DNA of 64,000 bases, taken from NCBI RefSeq assembly GCF_000718305.1, contig NZ_JOFQ01000011.1, positions 310,001 to 374,000 on the forward strand, in the 5' to 3' direction. This document shows positions 1 through 7,212 of the stretch, in pieces (position 1 is the first letter of the stretch; every line of letters begins with the position of its first letter). The notes beneath the pieces are model-generated. The model was not told the DNA's origin, searched no databases, and worked only from the letters and a program-made list of their open reading frames with translations. Made by a program: the position numbers and the translations under genes. Source of the stretch: Streptomyces niger (GTDB taxonomy: Bacteria; Actinomycetota; Actinomycetes; Streptomycetales; Streptomycetaceae).

Positions 1-1
1 G

Positions 2-985
2 TACGACCCGTCCCGGACCGCGGGCGGCTCCAGCGGGGGGAGCGCCGCCGCGGTGGCGCTGGGCGCCGGGCCGCTGAGCCTGGGCACGGACGGCGGCGGG
101 TCGGTCCGCATCCCCGCCTCCTTCTGCGGGATCTTCGCGATGAAGCCGACGTACGGGCGGGTGCCCATGTATCCGTCGAGCCCGTTCGGGACGCTGGCCC
201 ACGCGGGCCCGATGACGAAGGACGCGGCGGACGCGGCGCTGATGATGGACGCGATCTCCGGGCCCGACGCGCGGGACTGGTCGCAGCTGGCCCCGCCGTC
301 CGGCTCCTTCGTGGAGCAGCTGTCGGGCCCGGTGGCCGGGCTGCGGGTGGCGTACAGCCCGGCCCTGGGCTGGGACGTCGCCGTACGGCCGGAGGTGGCG
401 GCGGCCGTCCGGCGGGCCGTCGAGAAGCTGGCGGAGCTGGGCGCGCACGTGGAGGAGGTGGACCCGCGGATCGAGGATCCGGTGGCGGCGTTCCACACCC
501 TCTGGTTCAGCGGCGCGGCGCGGGTCGTGCAGCCGGTCGCGGAGGAGGCGCGCGAACTGCTGGACCCGGGGCTGCGCGCGGTCTGCGAGCAGGGGGCGCG
601 CTACAGCGCGCTGGACTACCTCGCGGCGGTGGACGTGCGGATGGCCCTCGGCCGGCAGCTGGGCCGGTTCCACGAGACGTACGACCTGCTGGTCACGCCC
701 ACCGAGCCGATCACGGCGTTCGAGGCGGGCGTGGAGGTGCCCAAGGGGTCGGGGCACGAGCACTGGACGGGCTGGACCCCGTTCACCTACCCGTTCAACA
801 TGACGCAGCAGCCCGCCGCGTCGCTGCCCTGCGGCGTGGACGGCGACGGGCTGCCGATCGGGGTGCAGCTGGTCGGGGCGCGGCACGCGGACGCGCTGGT
901 GCTGCGCGCCGCGCACGCCCTGTACGGAGCCGGGGTCGCGGACATCCCGGCCCCGGCCCTGGCGGCTACGCCCGGCGGAAGCTGA
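2..985 (+). CDS. Amidase signature family enzyme (5' end outside window)
   Basis: This is the C-terminal 327 residues of an amidase signature (Ser-Ser-Lys) hydrolase that cleaves a carboxamide to acid and ammonia. The frame is open from base 2, so the start lies before the window. The first visible residues include GGSSGGSAAAVA, which holds the cis-serine, followed by GTDGGGSVRIPAS with the nucleophilic serine. The catalytic lysine should lie upstream and cannot be seen. The C-terminal NMTQQPAASLPCG and GLPIGVQLVG segments are typical of the family. Its stop overlaps the convergent DUF3830 gene by 20 bases. The nearby Ehu-type transporter suggests an imported amide-containing substrate, but the substrate cannot be named from sequence. 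Confidence 0.9.
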   Translation, partial: YDPSRTAGGSSGGSAAAVALGAGPLSLGTDGGGSVRIPASFCGIFAMKPTYGRVPMYPSSPFGTLAHAGPMTKDAADAALMMDAISGPDARDWSQLAPPSGSFVEQLSGPVAGLRVAYSPALGWDVAVRPEVAAAVRRAVEKLAELGAHVEEVDPRIEDPVAAFHTLWFSGAARVVQPVAEEARELLDPGLRAVCEQGARYSALDYLAAVDVRMALGRQLGRFHETYDLLVTPTEPITAFEAGVEVPKGSGHEHWTGWTPFTYPFNMTQQPAASLPCGVDGDGLPIGVQLVGARHADALVLRAAHALYGAGVADIPAPALAATPGGS

Positions 986-1487
986 GGGTCTCGCCGAGGG
1001 CGCCGGCCCGCCAGAGGTCCTGACAGGCGTCGGCCATCCGGTCCAGGCCGTCCACGACGGAGCCCCAGACGATGCCCGGCACCCAGCCCGCGTCACCGTT
1101 GATCAGCAGGTTGTTGCGTTCGTAGAAGAGCGCGAGGTCGACGACGGTGGCGCGCTCGGCGTGCGCCGCCTTGGCGCCCTGCCGCTCGGCCGCCGCCTCG
1201 TAGCCGTACGAGGAGGTGGCCAGCTGGGTGTCGGTGAACGTGAAGTAGCAGAGGTCGCCGGGGATCGGGGTGATCGTGGGGTTCTCCAGGGGCGGCTCTT
1301 CGGGGGCGAAGGGCGGCACCAGGGCGTAGATCTCGTTGCGGGCGTACTTGGCGTGGTAGACGTCGCCGCCCAGCGGGAGCGCGTCCCAGACGGCGGCGCA
1401 GGTGACGGGCGCGCGATCGTCGAGCAGCTTGGCCGTGCAGCGCACGCCGCGCTTGTCCAACGAGACCTCGATGAAGCGGTCGGCCAT
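966..1487 (-). CDS. DUF3830 family protein (cyclophilin-like fold)
   Basis: A 173-residue cytoplasmic protein of the DUF3830 family, which has a cyclophilin-like barrel. Visible family features are the short N-terminal strand, LLDDRAPVTCAAVWDALPL near residue 22, and the GDLCYFTFTD segment near residue 78. The ATG at 1487 is preceded by an AGAGGGG ribosome binding site. No catalytic function is established for the family. It is often found beside amidases and amino-acid-type ABC transporters, as here, so a role in the same catabolic pathway is an inference. It converges on, and overlaps, the amidase. Confidence 0.75.
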   Translation of the reverse strand: MADRFIEVSLDKRGVRCTAKLLDDRAPVTCAAVWDALPLGGDVYHAKYARNEIYALVPPFAPEEPPLENPTITPIPGDLCYFTFTDTQLATSSYGYEAAAERQGAKAAHAERATVVDLALFYERNNLLINGDAGWVPGIVWGSVVDGLDRMADACQDLWRAGALGETLSFRRA

Positions 1488-1782
1488 GATGACCCCTCTT
1501 GGTTGATTACCATGCTTGCCGGGCTTACCGTGCGTGCCGGGCTTACCGGTTCTTGCCGGTCATTGGTGATGTATCACCCGGCAACACGAGCGTAGGGCGT
1601 TCGCGGACACTTCCCCAGAGGACTCGGGGAAGTCATTTCCCGTCCGCCCCAACAGCCTCGTACACAGCGGTTGTTAACCGGACTTTCCCCCGCAACTCCG
1701 TGTACGACCCCTTCGATACCGGAACCATCAAGGGCCGGAAACGATCGGCATAGGTTCCCCGGCTTCGGGTAGTCGCGCGCCC

Positions 1783-2715
1783 ATGGCTCCATCAATGGGG
1801 AACACCAAACAAATCAGGCGAAGTTCGGGAAGCGGCCTCCGTCGCCGCACGCTGCTCGCGGGGGTGGCGGCGCTCGGCGCGGCGGGTGCGATGGGCGCGA
1901 CGAGCGCCTGCAGTCGGGTGTCGACGGCCGACACCGGCGACGGCGGACACCTGCTGGAGCAGCTGCGTGCCAAGGGCACCGTACGGCTGGGACTGGCGGG
2001 CGAGCAGCCCTACGGCTACATCGGCAAGGACGGGAAGATGACCGGCTCCGCGCCGGTCATCGCCGAGCACATTTTCAAGCGGTTGGGCGTCGCCAACGTC
2101 CAGCCGTTCGCCACGGAATTCGGCTCGCTCATCTCCGGTCTGAATTCTCTGCAGTTCGATGTCGTGGCGGCCGGAATGTACATCAAGCCGGACCGTTGCG
2201 AACAGGTCATTTTCGCCGATCCCGAATACCAGATGCTCGATGCGTTCATCGTGCCGAAGGGGAATCCGAAGAACCTGCACACCTACAAAGACATAGCCAG
2301 GACCGGCGCCCGCATGGCGACGGGCGTCGGCTTCGCCGAGATCGATTACGCCAAGGCGGCCGGGGTCAAGAACATCACGACCCTGCCCGACCAGCTGGCC
2401 GGCCTGCTCGCGGTGGAGCAGGACCGCGTCGACGTGTTCGTGGGTACCGCGGTCACCGTGCGCAACGTCGTGCGGGAGACCGAGACGAAGAAGGCGGAGG
2501 CCACCCAGGAAGTCACGCCGTACGTGAACGGGAAACCGGTCATCGACGTCGGCGGCTTCGCCTTCCGTACCCCGGAGACCAATCTGCGGGACGCCTTCAA
2601 CCGCGAGCTGCACAAGATGAAGAGGACCGGCGAACTCCTGGACCTCATGCGACCTTTCGGCTTCACCAAGGACCAGATGACGACCATCACCGCCAAGGAG
2701 AGGTGCAAGCCGTGA
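1783..2715 (+). CDS. ehuB: Ehu-type ABC transporter substrate-binding lipoprotein
   Basis: A periplasmic-type solute-binding protein (SBP family 3) of 310 residues. The N-terminus has a twin-arginine-like LRRRTLL followed by a hydrophobic stretch and the lipobox-like TSAC, so it is probably a Tat-exported lipoprotein. The mature part begins with the family opening KGTVRLGLAGEQPYGYI and resembles EhuB of ectoine/hydroxyectoine importers, though the true ligand could be another amino-acid-like compound. An ATG at 1795 is an alternative start; neither has a strong ribosome binding site. The stop overlaps ehuC by four bases (GTGA), so the four transport genes form one coupled operon. Confidence 0.8.
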   Translation: MAPSMGNTKQIRRSSGSGLRRRTLLAGVAALGAAGAMGATSACSRVSTADTGDGGHLLEQLRAKGTVRLGLAGEQPYGYIGKDGKMTGSAPVIAEHIFKRLGVANVQPFATEFGSLISGLNSLQFDVVAAGMYIKPDRCEQVIFADPEYQMLDAFIVPKGNPKNLHTYKDIARTGARMATGVGFAEIDYAKAAGVKNITTLPDQLAGLLAVEQDRVDVFVGTAVTVRNVVRETETKKAEATQEVTPYVNGKPVIDVGGFAFRTPETNLRDAFNRELHKMKRTGELLDLMRPFGFTKDQMTTITAKERCKP

Positions 2716-3467
2716 GCGAGATCAGCTGGGGTTTGTGGGAACTCCTCCTCCAAGGCGTCTGGGTCACCGTCCAGCTGACGGTGTTCAGCGCCGCACTCGC
2801 CGCCGTGGTCGCTTTCGTCATCGGCCTTGCGCGTACCCACCGGTTGTGGATCGTACGCTTCCTCTCCGGCGCCTACTTCGAGATCTTCCGCGGCACCTCC
2901 GCGCTGATCCTGATGTTCTGGATCTTCTTCGTCCTGCCGATCGGCTTCGGCTGGCAGCTGGTCCCCATGTGGGCCGCCGTGCTGGCCCTGGGCCTCAGCT
3001 ACGGCGCGTACGGTTCGGAAGTCGTACGCGGTGCCATCAGCGCGGTGTCCCCCGCCCAGCGGGAGGCCGGCATCGCGCTCAGCTTCAGCCCGGCCCAGCA
3101 GCTGCGGAAGATCATCCTTCCGCAGGCCTGGCCCGAGATGGTGCCCCCCTTCAACAACCTGCTCATCGAGCTCCTGAAGGGCACCGCGCTGGTCTCGATC
3201 ATGGGCGTGGCCGACATCGCCTTCGGCGCCTCGCTGGTGCGCAACGCCACCGGCCAGAGCGCCCCCGTCTACACGATCATCCTCGTCATGTACTTCGTCC
3301 TCGCGTTCCTGCTCACGCGCGGGATGCGGGTCGTGGAGCGGCACGCCAAGGCGGGGATCGGCAAGGCGCCCGAGAAGCGCGTGGGCCTGCGCAGCAGGCT
3401 CAGCCCCGACCAGGTCGGTGACATCGCGCGCTCCGGTGCGGCTCCCGCGGGAGGTGCGGGCCGGTGA
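2712..3467 (+). CDS. ehuC: Ehu-type ABC transporter permease (first)
   Basis: A 251-residue inner-membrane permease of the HisM/polar amino-acid family, with about five hydrophobic segments. The EAA loop is visible as SPAQREAGIALSFSPAQQ around residues 115-132, the site that docks with the ATPase. The frame is open far upstream, but the GTG at 2712 is chosen because it overlaps the ehuB stop in a GTGA junction and begins a normal permease N-terminus. Its own stop overlaps the ehuD start by four bases. The C-terminal tail of about 30 residues is charged and probably cytoplasmic. Confidence 0.85.
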   Translation: MSEISWGLWELLLQGVWVTVQLTVFSAALAAVVAFVIGLARTHRLWIVRFLSGAYFEIFRGTSALILMFWIFFVLPIGFGWQLVPMWAAVLALGLSYGAYGSEVVRGAISAVSPAQREAGIALSFSPAQQLRKIILPQAWPEMVPPFNNLLIELLKGTALVSIMGVADIAFGASLVRNATGQSAPVYTIILVMYFVLAFLLTRGMRVVERHAKAGIGKAPEKRVGLRSRLSPDQVGDIARSGAAPAGGAGR

Positions 3468-4114
3468 AGTGGAACTGGAACGCCGTCGGCGACTTCATGC
3501 CGATGTTCTGGCACGGCCTGCTGGTCACCCTGGAGGCCCTGGCGCTCGGCTCGCTGATCGCCTTCGCGCTCGGCCTGATCTGGGCCATGGCCCAGCGCTC
3601 CGAGCACGCCGCGGTGCGCTGGCCGGTGGTCGGCGTCACCGAGTTCATCCGTAACACCCCCCTCCTCGTCCAGCTCTTCTTCCTCTTCTACGTGCTGCCC
3701 GAGTGGGGGATCACGCTCTCGGCGCTGACCACCGGCGTGATCGGCCTCGGCCTGCACTACTCGACGTACACCGCCGAGGTCTACCGCGCCGGCATCGACG
3801 GCGTCCCGGTGGGCCAGTGGGAGGCGGCGACCGCGCTCAGCCTGCCGCGCACCCGGACCTGGAGCGCGGTGATCCTGCCGCAGGCGATCCGCCGCGTCGT
3901 GCCGGCGCTGGGCAACTACGTCGTCGCGATGCTCAAGGACACGCCGATGATCTTCGTGATCGGCGTGCTGGAGATGCTCGGCGAGGCCCGCCAGTTCGCC
4001 TCGCAGACGTTCCAGACGATCGAGCCCTACACGATCGTCGGCATCGCCTTCATCGTCATCGCCTACCCGGCTTCCCTTCTCCTGCGAGCCCTGGAGCGTC
4101 GTCTTGTCCGCTGA
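3464..4114 (+). CDS. ehuD: Ehu-type ABC transporter permease (second)
   Basis: The second 216-residue permease of the heterodimeric channel, again HisM-like with about five membrane segments. The EAA motif is VPVGQWEAATALSLPRTRTW near residues 112-131. FIRNTPLLVQLFFLFYVLP near residue 63 is a hallmark of polar amino-acid permeases. It starts with GTG in a four-base overlap with ehuC and overlaps the ATPase gene by eleven bases, so translation of all four genes is likely coupled. Confidence 0.87.
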   Translation: MKWNWNAVGDFMPMFWHGLLVTLEALALGSLIAFALGLIWAMAQRSEHAAVRWPVVGVTEFIRNTPLLVQLFFLFYVLPEWGITLSALTTGVIGLGLHYSTYTAEVYRAGIDGVPVGQWEAATALSLPRTRTWSAVILPQAIRRVVPALGNYVVAMLKDTPMIFVIGVLEMLGEARQFASQTFQTIEPYTIVGIAFIVIAYPASLLLRALERRLVR

Positions 4115-4919
4115 CAGCAACCTCTCGAAAGCAACGGCCAACCCGGCGGTGGACGGCAGCGAGCTGATCCGCTTCGACCGCGTCACCAAGCGCTTCGGGG
4201 CCAACACGGTCCTGGACTCGCTGGACTTCACGGTCTCCTCGGGCAAGCACGTCACCCTGATCGGCCCGTCCGGGTCCGGCAAGACCACGATCCTGCGGCT
4301 GCTGATGACGCTGCTGAAGCCCGACGAGGGCACGATCAAGGTGGGCGGGGAGTACCTCACCCACGAGAAGAAGGGCGAGAAGCTCGTACCGGCCGGCGAG
4401 AAGCACACCCGCGAGGTGCGCAAGAACATCGGCATGGTCTTCCAGCAGTTCAACCTCTTCCCCAACATGAAGGTGCTGCGCAACGTCACCGAGGCGCCGG
4501 TGCACGTCCTGGGGATGTCCAAGGAGGCGGCCGAGGAGCGCGCCCACGAGCTGCTGGACCTGGTGGGCCTGACCGAGCACGTCGACAAGTACCCGACCCA
4601 GCTCTCCGGCGGCCAGCAGCAGCGGGTCGCCATCGCGCGCGCCCTGGCCATGCGGCCGCAGGTGCTGCTCCTGGACGAGGTCACCTCGGCGCTCGACCCG
4701 GAGCTGGTGGCCGGCGTCCTGGACGTGCTGCGGGACATCGCGCACACCACGGACATCACCATGCTGTGCGTCACGCACGAGATGAACTTCGCCCGGGACA
4801 TCTCGGACGACGTCCTGATGTTCGACGCCGGCCGGGTCATCGAGTCCGGGCCGCCGGAGAAGATCTTCACGGAGCCGGAGCACGAGCGCACCCGGGAGTT
4901 CCTCAGCGCGGTGCTCTGA
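4104..4919 (+). CDS. ehuA: Ehu-type ABC transporter ATP-binding protein
   Basis: The 271-residue ATPase of the importer. Walker A GPSGSGKT is at about residues 54-61, the Q-loop is VFQQFNLFPN, the ABC signature LSGGQQQRVAIARAL is near 167, Walker B is VLLLDEVTSALDP and the switch histidine is in CVTHEM. A TTG at 4104 is the only reasonable start given the overlap with ehuD. EhuA-type ATPases carry an insertion between Walker A and the Q-loop, seen here as the charged HEKKGEKLVPAGEKHTREV stretch. A strong terminator follows 14 bases after the stop. Confidence 0.87.
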   Translation: MSADSNLSKATANPAVDGSELIRFDRVTKRFGANTVLDSLDFTVSSGKHVTLIGPSGSGKTTILRLLMTLLKPDEGTIKVGGEYLTHEKKGEKLVPAGEKHTREVRKNIGMVFQQFNLFPNMKVLRNVTEAPVHVLGMSKEAAEERAHELLDLVGLTEHVDKYPTQLSGGQQQRVAIARALAMRPQVLLLDEVTSALDPELVAGVLDVLRDIAHTTDITMLCVTHEMNFARDISDDVLMFDAGRVIESGPPEKIFTEPEHERTREFLSAVL

Positions 4920-4932
4920 GCCCGCACGGCAG

Positions 4933-4964
4933 GGCCTGCCGCCCCGGAAGCGGGGCGGCGGGCC
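4933..4964 (+). terminator. Intrinsic terminator of ehuBCDA
   Basis: A 14-base-pair GC-rich stem (one G-U pair) with a four-base GAAG loop is followed by TTTT, directly after ehuA. It separates the transporter operon from the downstream IclR gene. Confidence 0.8.
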
Positions 4965-5187
4965 TTTTCCCGAGCCGAGGCTATGACCAGGGCATATGCC
5001 ACGGTGGTGAATCGCTGAACAGAAGGACGCCGTACGCCGATTTTCACTCAAGACCCCCTCCTGTCCGCCAGGTTGGCCGCTATCGTGGTACGAGCCCCGC
5101 CACCCGGTAAGGCCGCGCGATGCATGCTGTCCGTGACGGGCGGCGACGGTGACGATGCAAACGGTCACAACCTGCTAGGGGGACACC

Positions 5188-5947
5188 GTGGCGCCGACGT
5201 ACGAGCCCACCGCGCCTTACCACTCGGTGCGCTACGCGCTCCGCGTTCTCGAAACGGTTTCCCGGCACGCCACCGGCGCGACCGACACCCAGATCGCGCG
5301 CGAGACCGGCCTGCCCGCTGCCCACCTCACCCACATGCTGGCGATGCTGCGCCGCGAGGGCTATGTGAAGCAGCTGTCCGACGGCGCATACGTGGTCGGC
5401 GAGTCGCTGACCCTGCTGGGCGGTGGCGTCGGCCGGGCCCAGGCGCTCAACGACAAGCTACCAGAGCTCCCTGGACGAGCTGCGCGACTCCGTCGGCGCC
5501 GCGGTCTACATCAGCCGGTACATCGACGGCGAGGTGCGCATCCTGCACTACGCCGACGGCCCGCAGGCCCCCAAGGTCAACGAGTGGGCGGAGTTCCACC
5601 GCACGGCGCACGCGAGCGCGATGGGCAAGTGCCTGCTCGCCCAGCTCGACCACGACGGCCGGCGGGACCACCTCTCCCGGCACAAGACCGCCCGGCTCAC
5701 CTCCCGGACGATCACCAACGAGAAGGTGCTCTTCCACAAGCTCGACAGCCAGCCGGCCTCCGTCCCCGTCCTGGACCTCCAGGAGTACGCCGTCGGCACG
5801 GTCTGCGCGGCCGTCCCGATCACCGCCGGGGCGACGGTGGGCTGCCTCGCGCTGTCGATGCCGCTGGAGCACGCCCACCGGCTGCGCAAGGCCGCCGACA
5901 CCCTGAACCGCAGGGCGGCCCCGGTCCTGCTGTCGCTGGCGATCTGA
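5188..5947 (+). pseudogene. IclR-family regulator broken by a +1 frameshift
   Basis: The N-terminal half, from GTG at 5188 behind an AGGGGGAC ribosome binding site, is a clear IclR winged helix with RYALRVLETVSRHATGATD and the recognition-helix region AAHLTHMLAMLRREGYV. Around 5445-5465 the homology jumps from frame 1 to frame 2, where the effector-binding domain continues (DELRDSVGAAVYISRYIDGE through to the C-terminal PVLLSLAI) and stops at 5947. One extra base near the ctaccag at 5458-5464 would explain it. The regulator would be full length (about 252 residues) if corrected. It is either a real recent mutation or a sequencing error. Its likely targets are the adjacent transporter and amidase genes. 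Confidence 0.75.
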
Positions 5948-6054
5948 CCGGCCGAGCCGGCCGCGCCGGGCCGCCGGCCGGCCCCCGCGGTGTGGCCGGG
6001 GCCACATGGTCGGAAGCACCCCGGAAGACCAGGTAGTATTTACTTCGTCAGCAG

Positions 6055-6128
6055 GCGCCGCTAGCTCAGTTGGTTAGAGCAGCTGACTCTTAATCAGCGG
6101 GTCCGGGGTTCGAGTCCCTGGCGGCGCA
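6055..6128 (+). tRNA. tRNA-Lys (anticodon CTT), copy 1
   Basis: The cloverleaf is complete. The 7-bp acceptor stem GCGCCGC pairs with GCGGCGC, and the anticodon stem GCTGA/TCAGC encloses the loop CTCTTAA with anticodon CTT. The T-arm has GTTCGAG. The 3' CCA is not encoded. The 74 bases are identical to a second copy at 10463. Unlike that copy, no terminator follows; the tRNA instead abuts a truncated LPMO gene on the other strand. Confidence 0.97.
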
Positions 6129-6642
6129 CAGACAAGGCGAAGGCGGGGACGGTGCCCTGCTGGCTCCAGACCTCCGGCGGCTGCTTGCCGCCCATCGGCA
6201 CGGTCATGAAGGGCTGCGACTCCAGGGCCGCGCGGGTGAGCGGCTTGCTCGGGTCCCAGCCCTGCTTGGTGATGTAGTACCGGAAGTCCGTGGTGGCGTG
6301 CCGGGCGGTCATCTTCCAGCTGAAGTTGAAGCCCTGGCCGGCCTTGAGGTTCGCGGCGGGCCACTTGCCGCCACGCGGGTCGTCGAGCTCCGCGAAGCCG
6401 GAGTTGCCGCCGGCACAGATCTTGCCGTCGGCGGGGCCCGCCGCCGGGAAGCCCTTGGGGCCCTCGACGCTCTGCGGCTCGTACTGGATGGCGCCGCAGT
6501 TCTTGACGGTGCCGGCGGCGCACAGCGACTGGCGGCTCGGGGGCTGGGTGCCGTACCCGTGGCTGGAGGCGCTGCCGGTGGCGAGCAGGGAGGCGCCGGC
6601 TATGCCGAGCGTGACCACGGCGACGCTGATCTTCTTACGCAT
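6129..6642 (-). pseudogene. Truncated AA10 lytic polysaccharide monooxygenase (chitin type)
   Basis: The ATG at 6642 follows AGGAGCGA at ideal spacing and starts a signal peptide ending GSASS, giving a mature N-terminal His (HGYGTQPPSRQSLCAAG), the first ligand of the copper histidine brace. The second brace histidine is in TARHATTDFRYYITKQGWD. Homology to AA10 enzymes ends after SQQGTVP; the frame then runs into the tRNA-Lys gene and stops at 6094 with an unrelated tRNA-derived tail. The last third of the core domain is missing, including the strand with the axial Phe, so the enzyme should be inactive. Two DasR-type operators upstream show it was once a normal chitin-regulon gene. Confidence 0.85.
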
Positions 6643-6682
6643 GCTTCGCTCCTGAACGAGGGGGTGTTCCATGAGCCGTGCA

Positions 6683-6698
6683 TTTGGTCTAGACCAAG
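6683..6698. promoter_or_regulatory. DasR-responsive element (dre) upstream of the LPMO remnant
   Basis: TTGGTCTAGACCAA (6684-6697) is a perfect palindrome with the exact core of the Streptomyces dre consensus (AGTGGTCTAGACCACT). It matches 12 of 16 positions, 41 bases upstream of the LPMO start. DasR is the GntR/HutC repressor of chitin and N-acetylglucosamine genes. Confidence 0.8.
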
Positions 6699-6722
6699 CC
6701 GCAGCGTAATGAGGGCCGTTGC

Positions 6723-6738
6723 AGTTGTCCAGACCAAT
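6723..6738. promoter_or_regulatory. Second dre-like site upstream of the LPMO remnant
   Basis: AGTTGTCCAGACCAAT matches 13 of 16 positions of the dre consensus and lies 40 bases from the first site. Paired GGTC/GACC repeats of this kind are typical of Streptomyces chitinase promoters. Confidence 0.6.
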
Positions 6739-6786
6739 TGCCGACCGCTCGTCACCCCTGCCCCACCCCCCGTTCAGCCGGAGGTA

Positions 6787-7206
6787 TCAGTTCCGTTCCG
6801 CGAAGAGCCGCGCCAGGTGGGTGTCCAGATCCAGGTGCCCGCTCTCCTGCCCGGGCGGCACCACCTCCGCCGTCGCCCGTATCCAGGCCGCCAGATCCGT
6901 GGCCTCGGCCGTCAGCGCGCACGCACTGCCCTCGGCCCGCAGTTCGAGGTGGACCCGGCGGAGCCCGACCGCATCCCGGAAGGGCCGCATCCGCACGTTC
7001 CCCTCCCCCGCCGGGCCGCCCAGCCCGGCGAGCAGCAGCTCCCGCGAGAACACCCAGGTCGTGACCGTACGGCCCTGGCTGACGAAGGCGACCCTGACCT
7101 CGTACGGGCGGTCACTGCGGTAGCTGAACCGGCCCGCCACCGGAACGGCGGTGTCCGGACCGAGCAGCAGCTGCAGTTCGAGGGTGCGGGTCGTGGCGGC
7201 CACCAC
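6787..7206 (-). CDS. SsgA-like protein (SALP)
   Basis: A 139-residue member of the SsgA/SsgB family, actinomycete-specific proteins that guide septum placement and cell-wall remodelling during sporulation. Family hallmarks are VPVAGRFSYRSDRPYEVRVAF near residue 22, the PAGEGNVRMRP turn near 66 and the C-terminal PPGQESGHLDLDTHLARL. Two adjacent GTG codons (7206 and 7203) are possible starts. It sits 6 bases after the Band-7 gene stop, so it is the last gene of a three-gene operon with that protein and a secreted peptidoglycan-binding enzyme, which fits a role in envelope growth. Which numbered SALP it is cannot be decided here. Confidence 0.8.
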   Translation of the reverse strand: MVAATTRTLELQLLLGPDTAVPVAGRFSYRSDRPYEVRVAFVSQGRTVTTWVFSRELLLAGLGGPAGEGNVRMRPFRDAVGLRRVHLELRAEGSACALTAEATDLAAWIRATAEVVPPGQESGHLDLDTHLARLFAERN

Positions 7207-7212
7207 GGCGCC

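Noticed and set aside
2196..2711. Upstream extension of the ehuC frame
   Set aside because: It lies inside ehuB in another frame, and the GTG at 2712 with the GTGA overlap gives the normal permease N-terminus.
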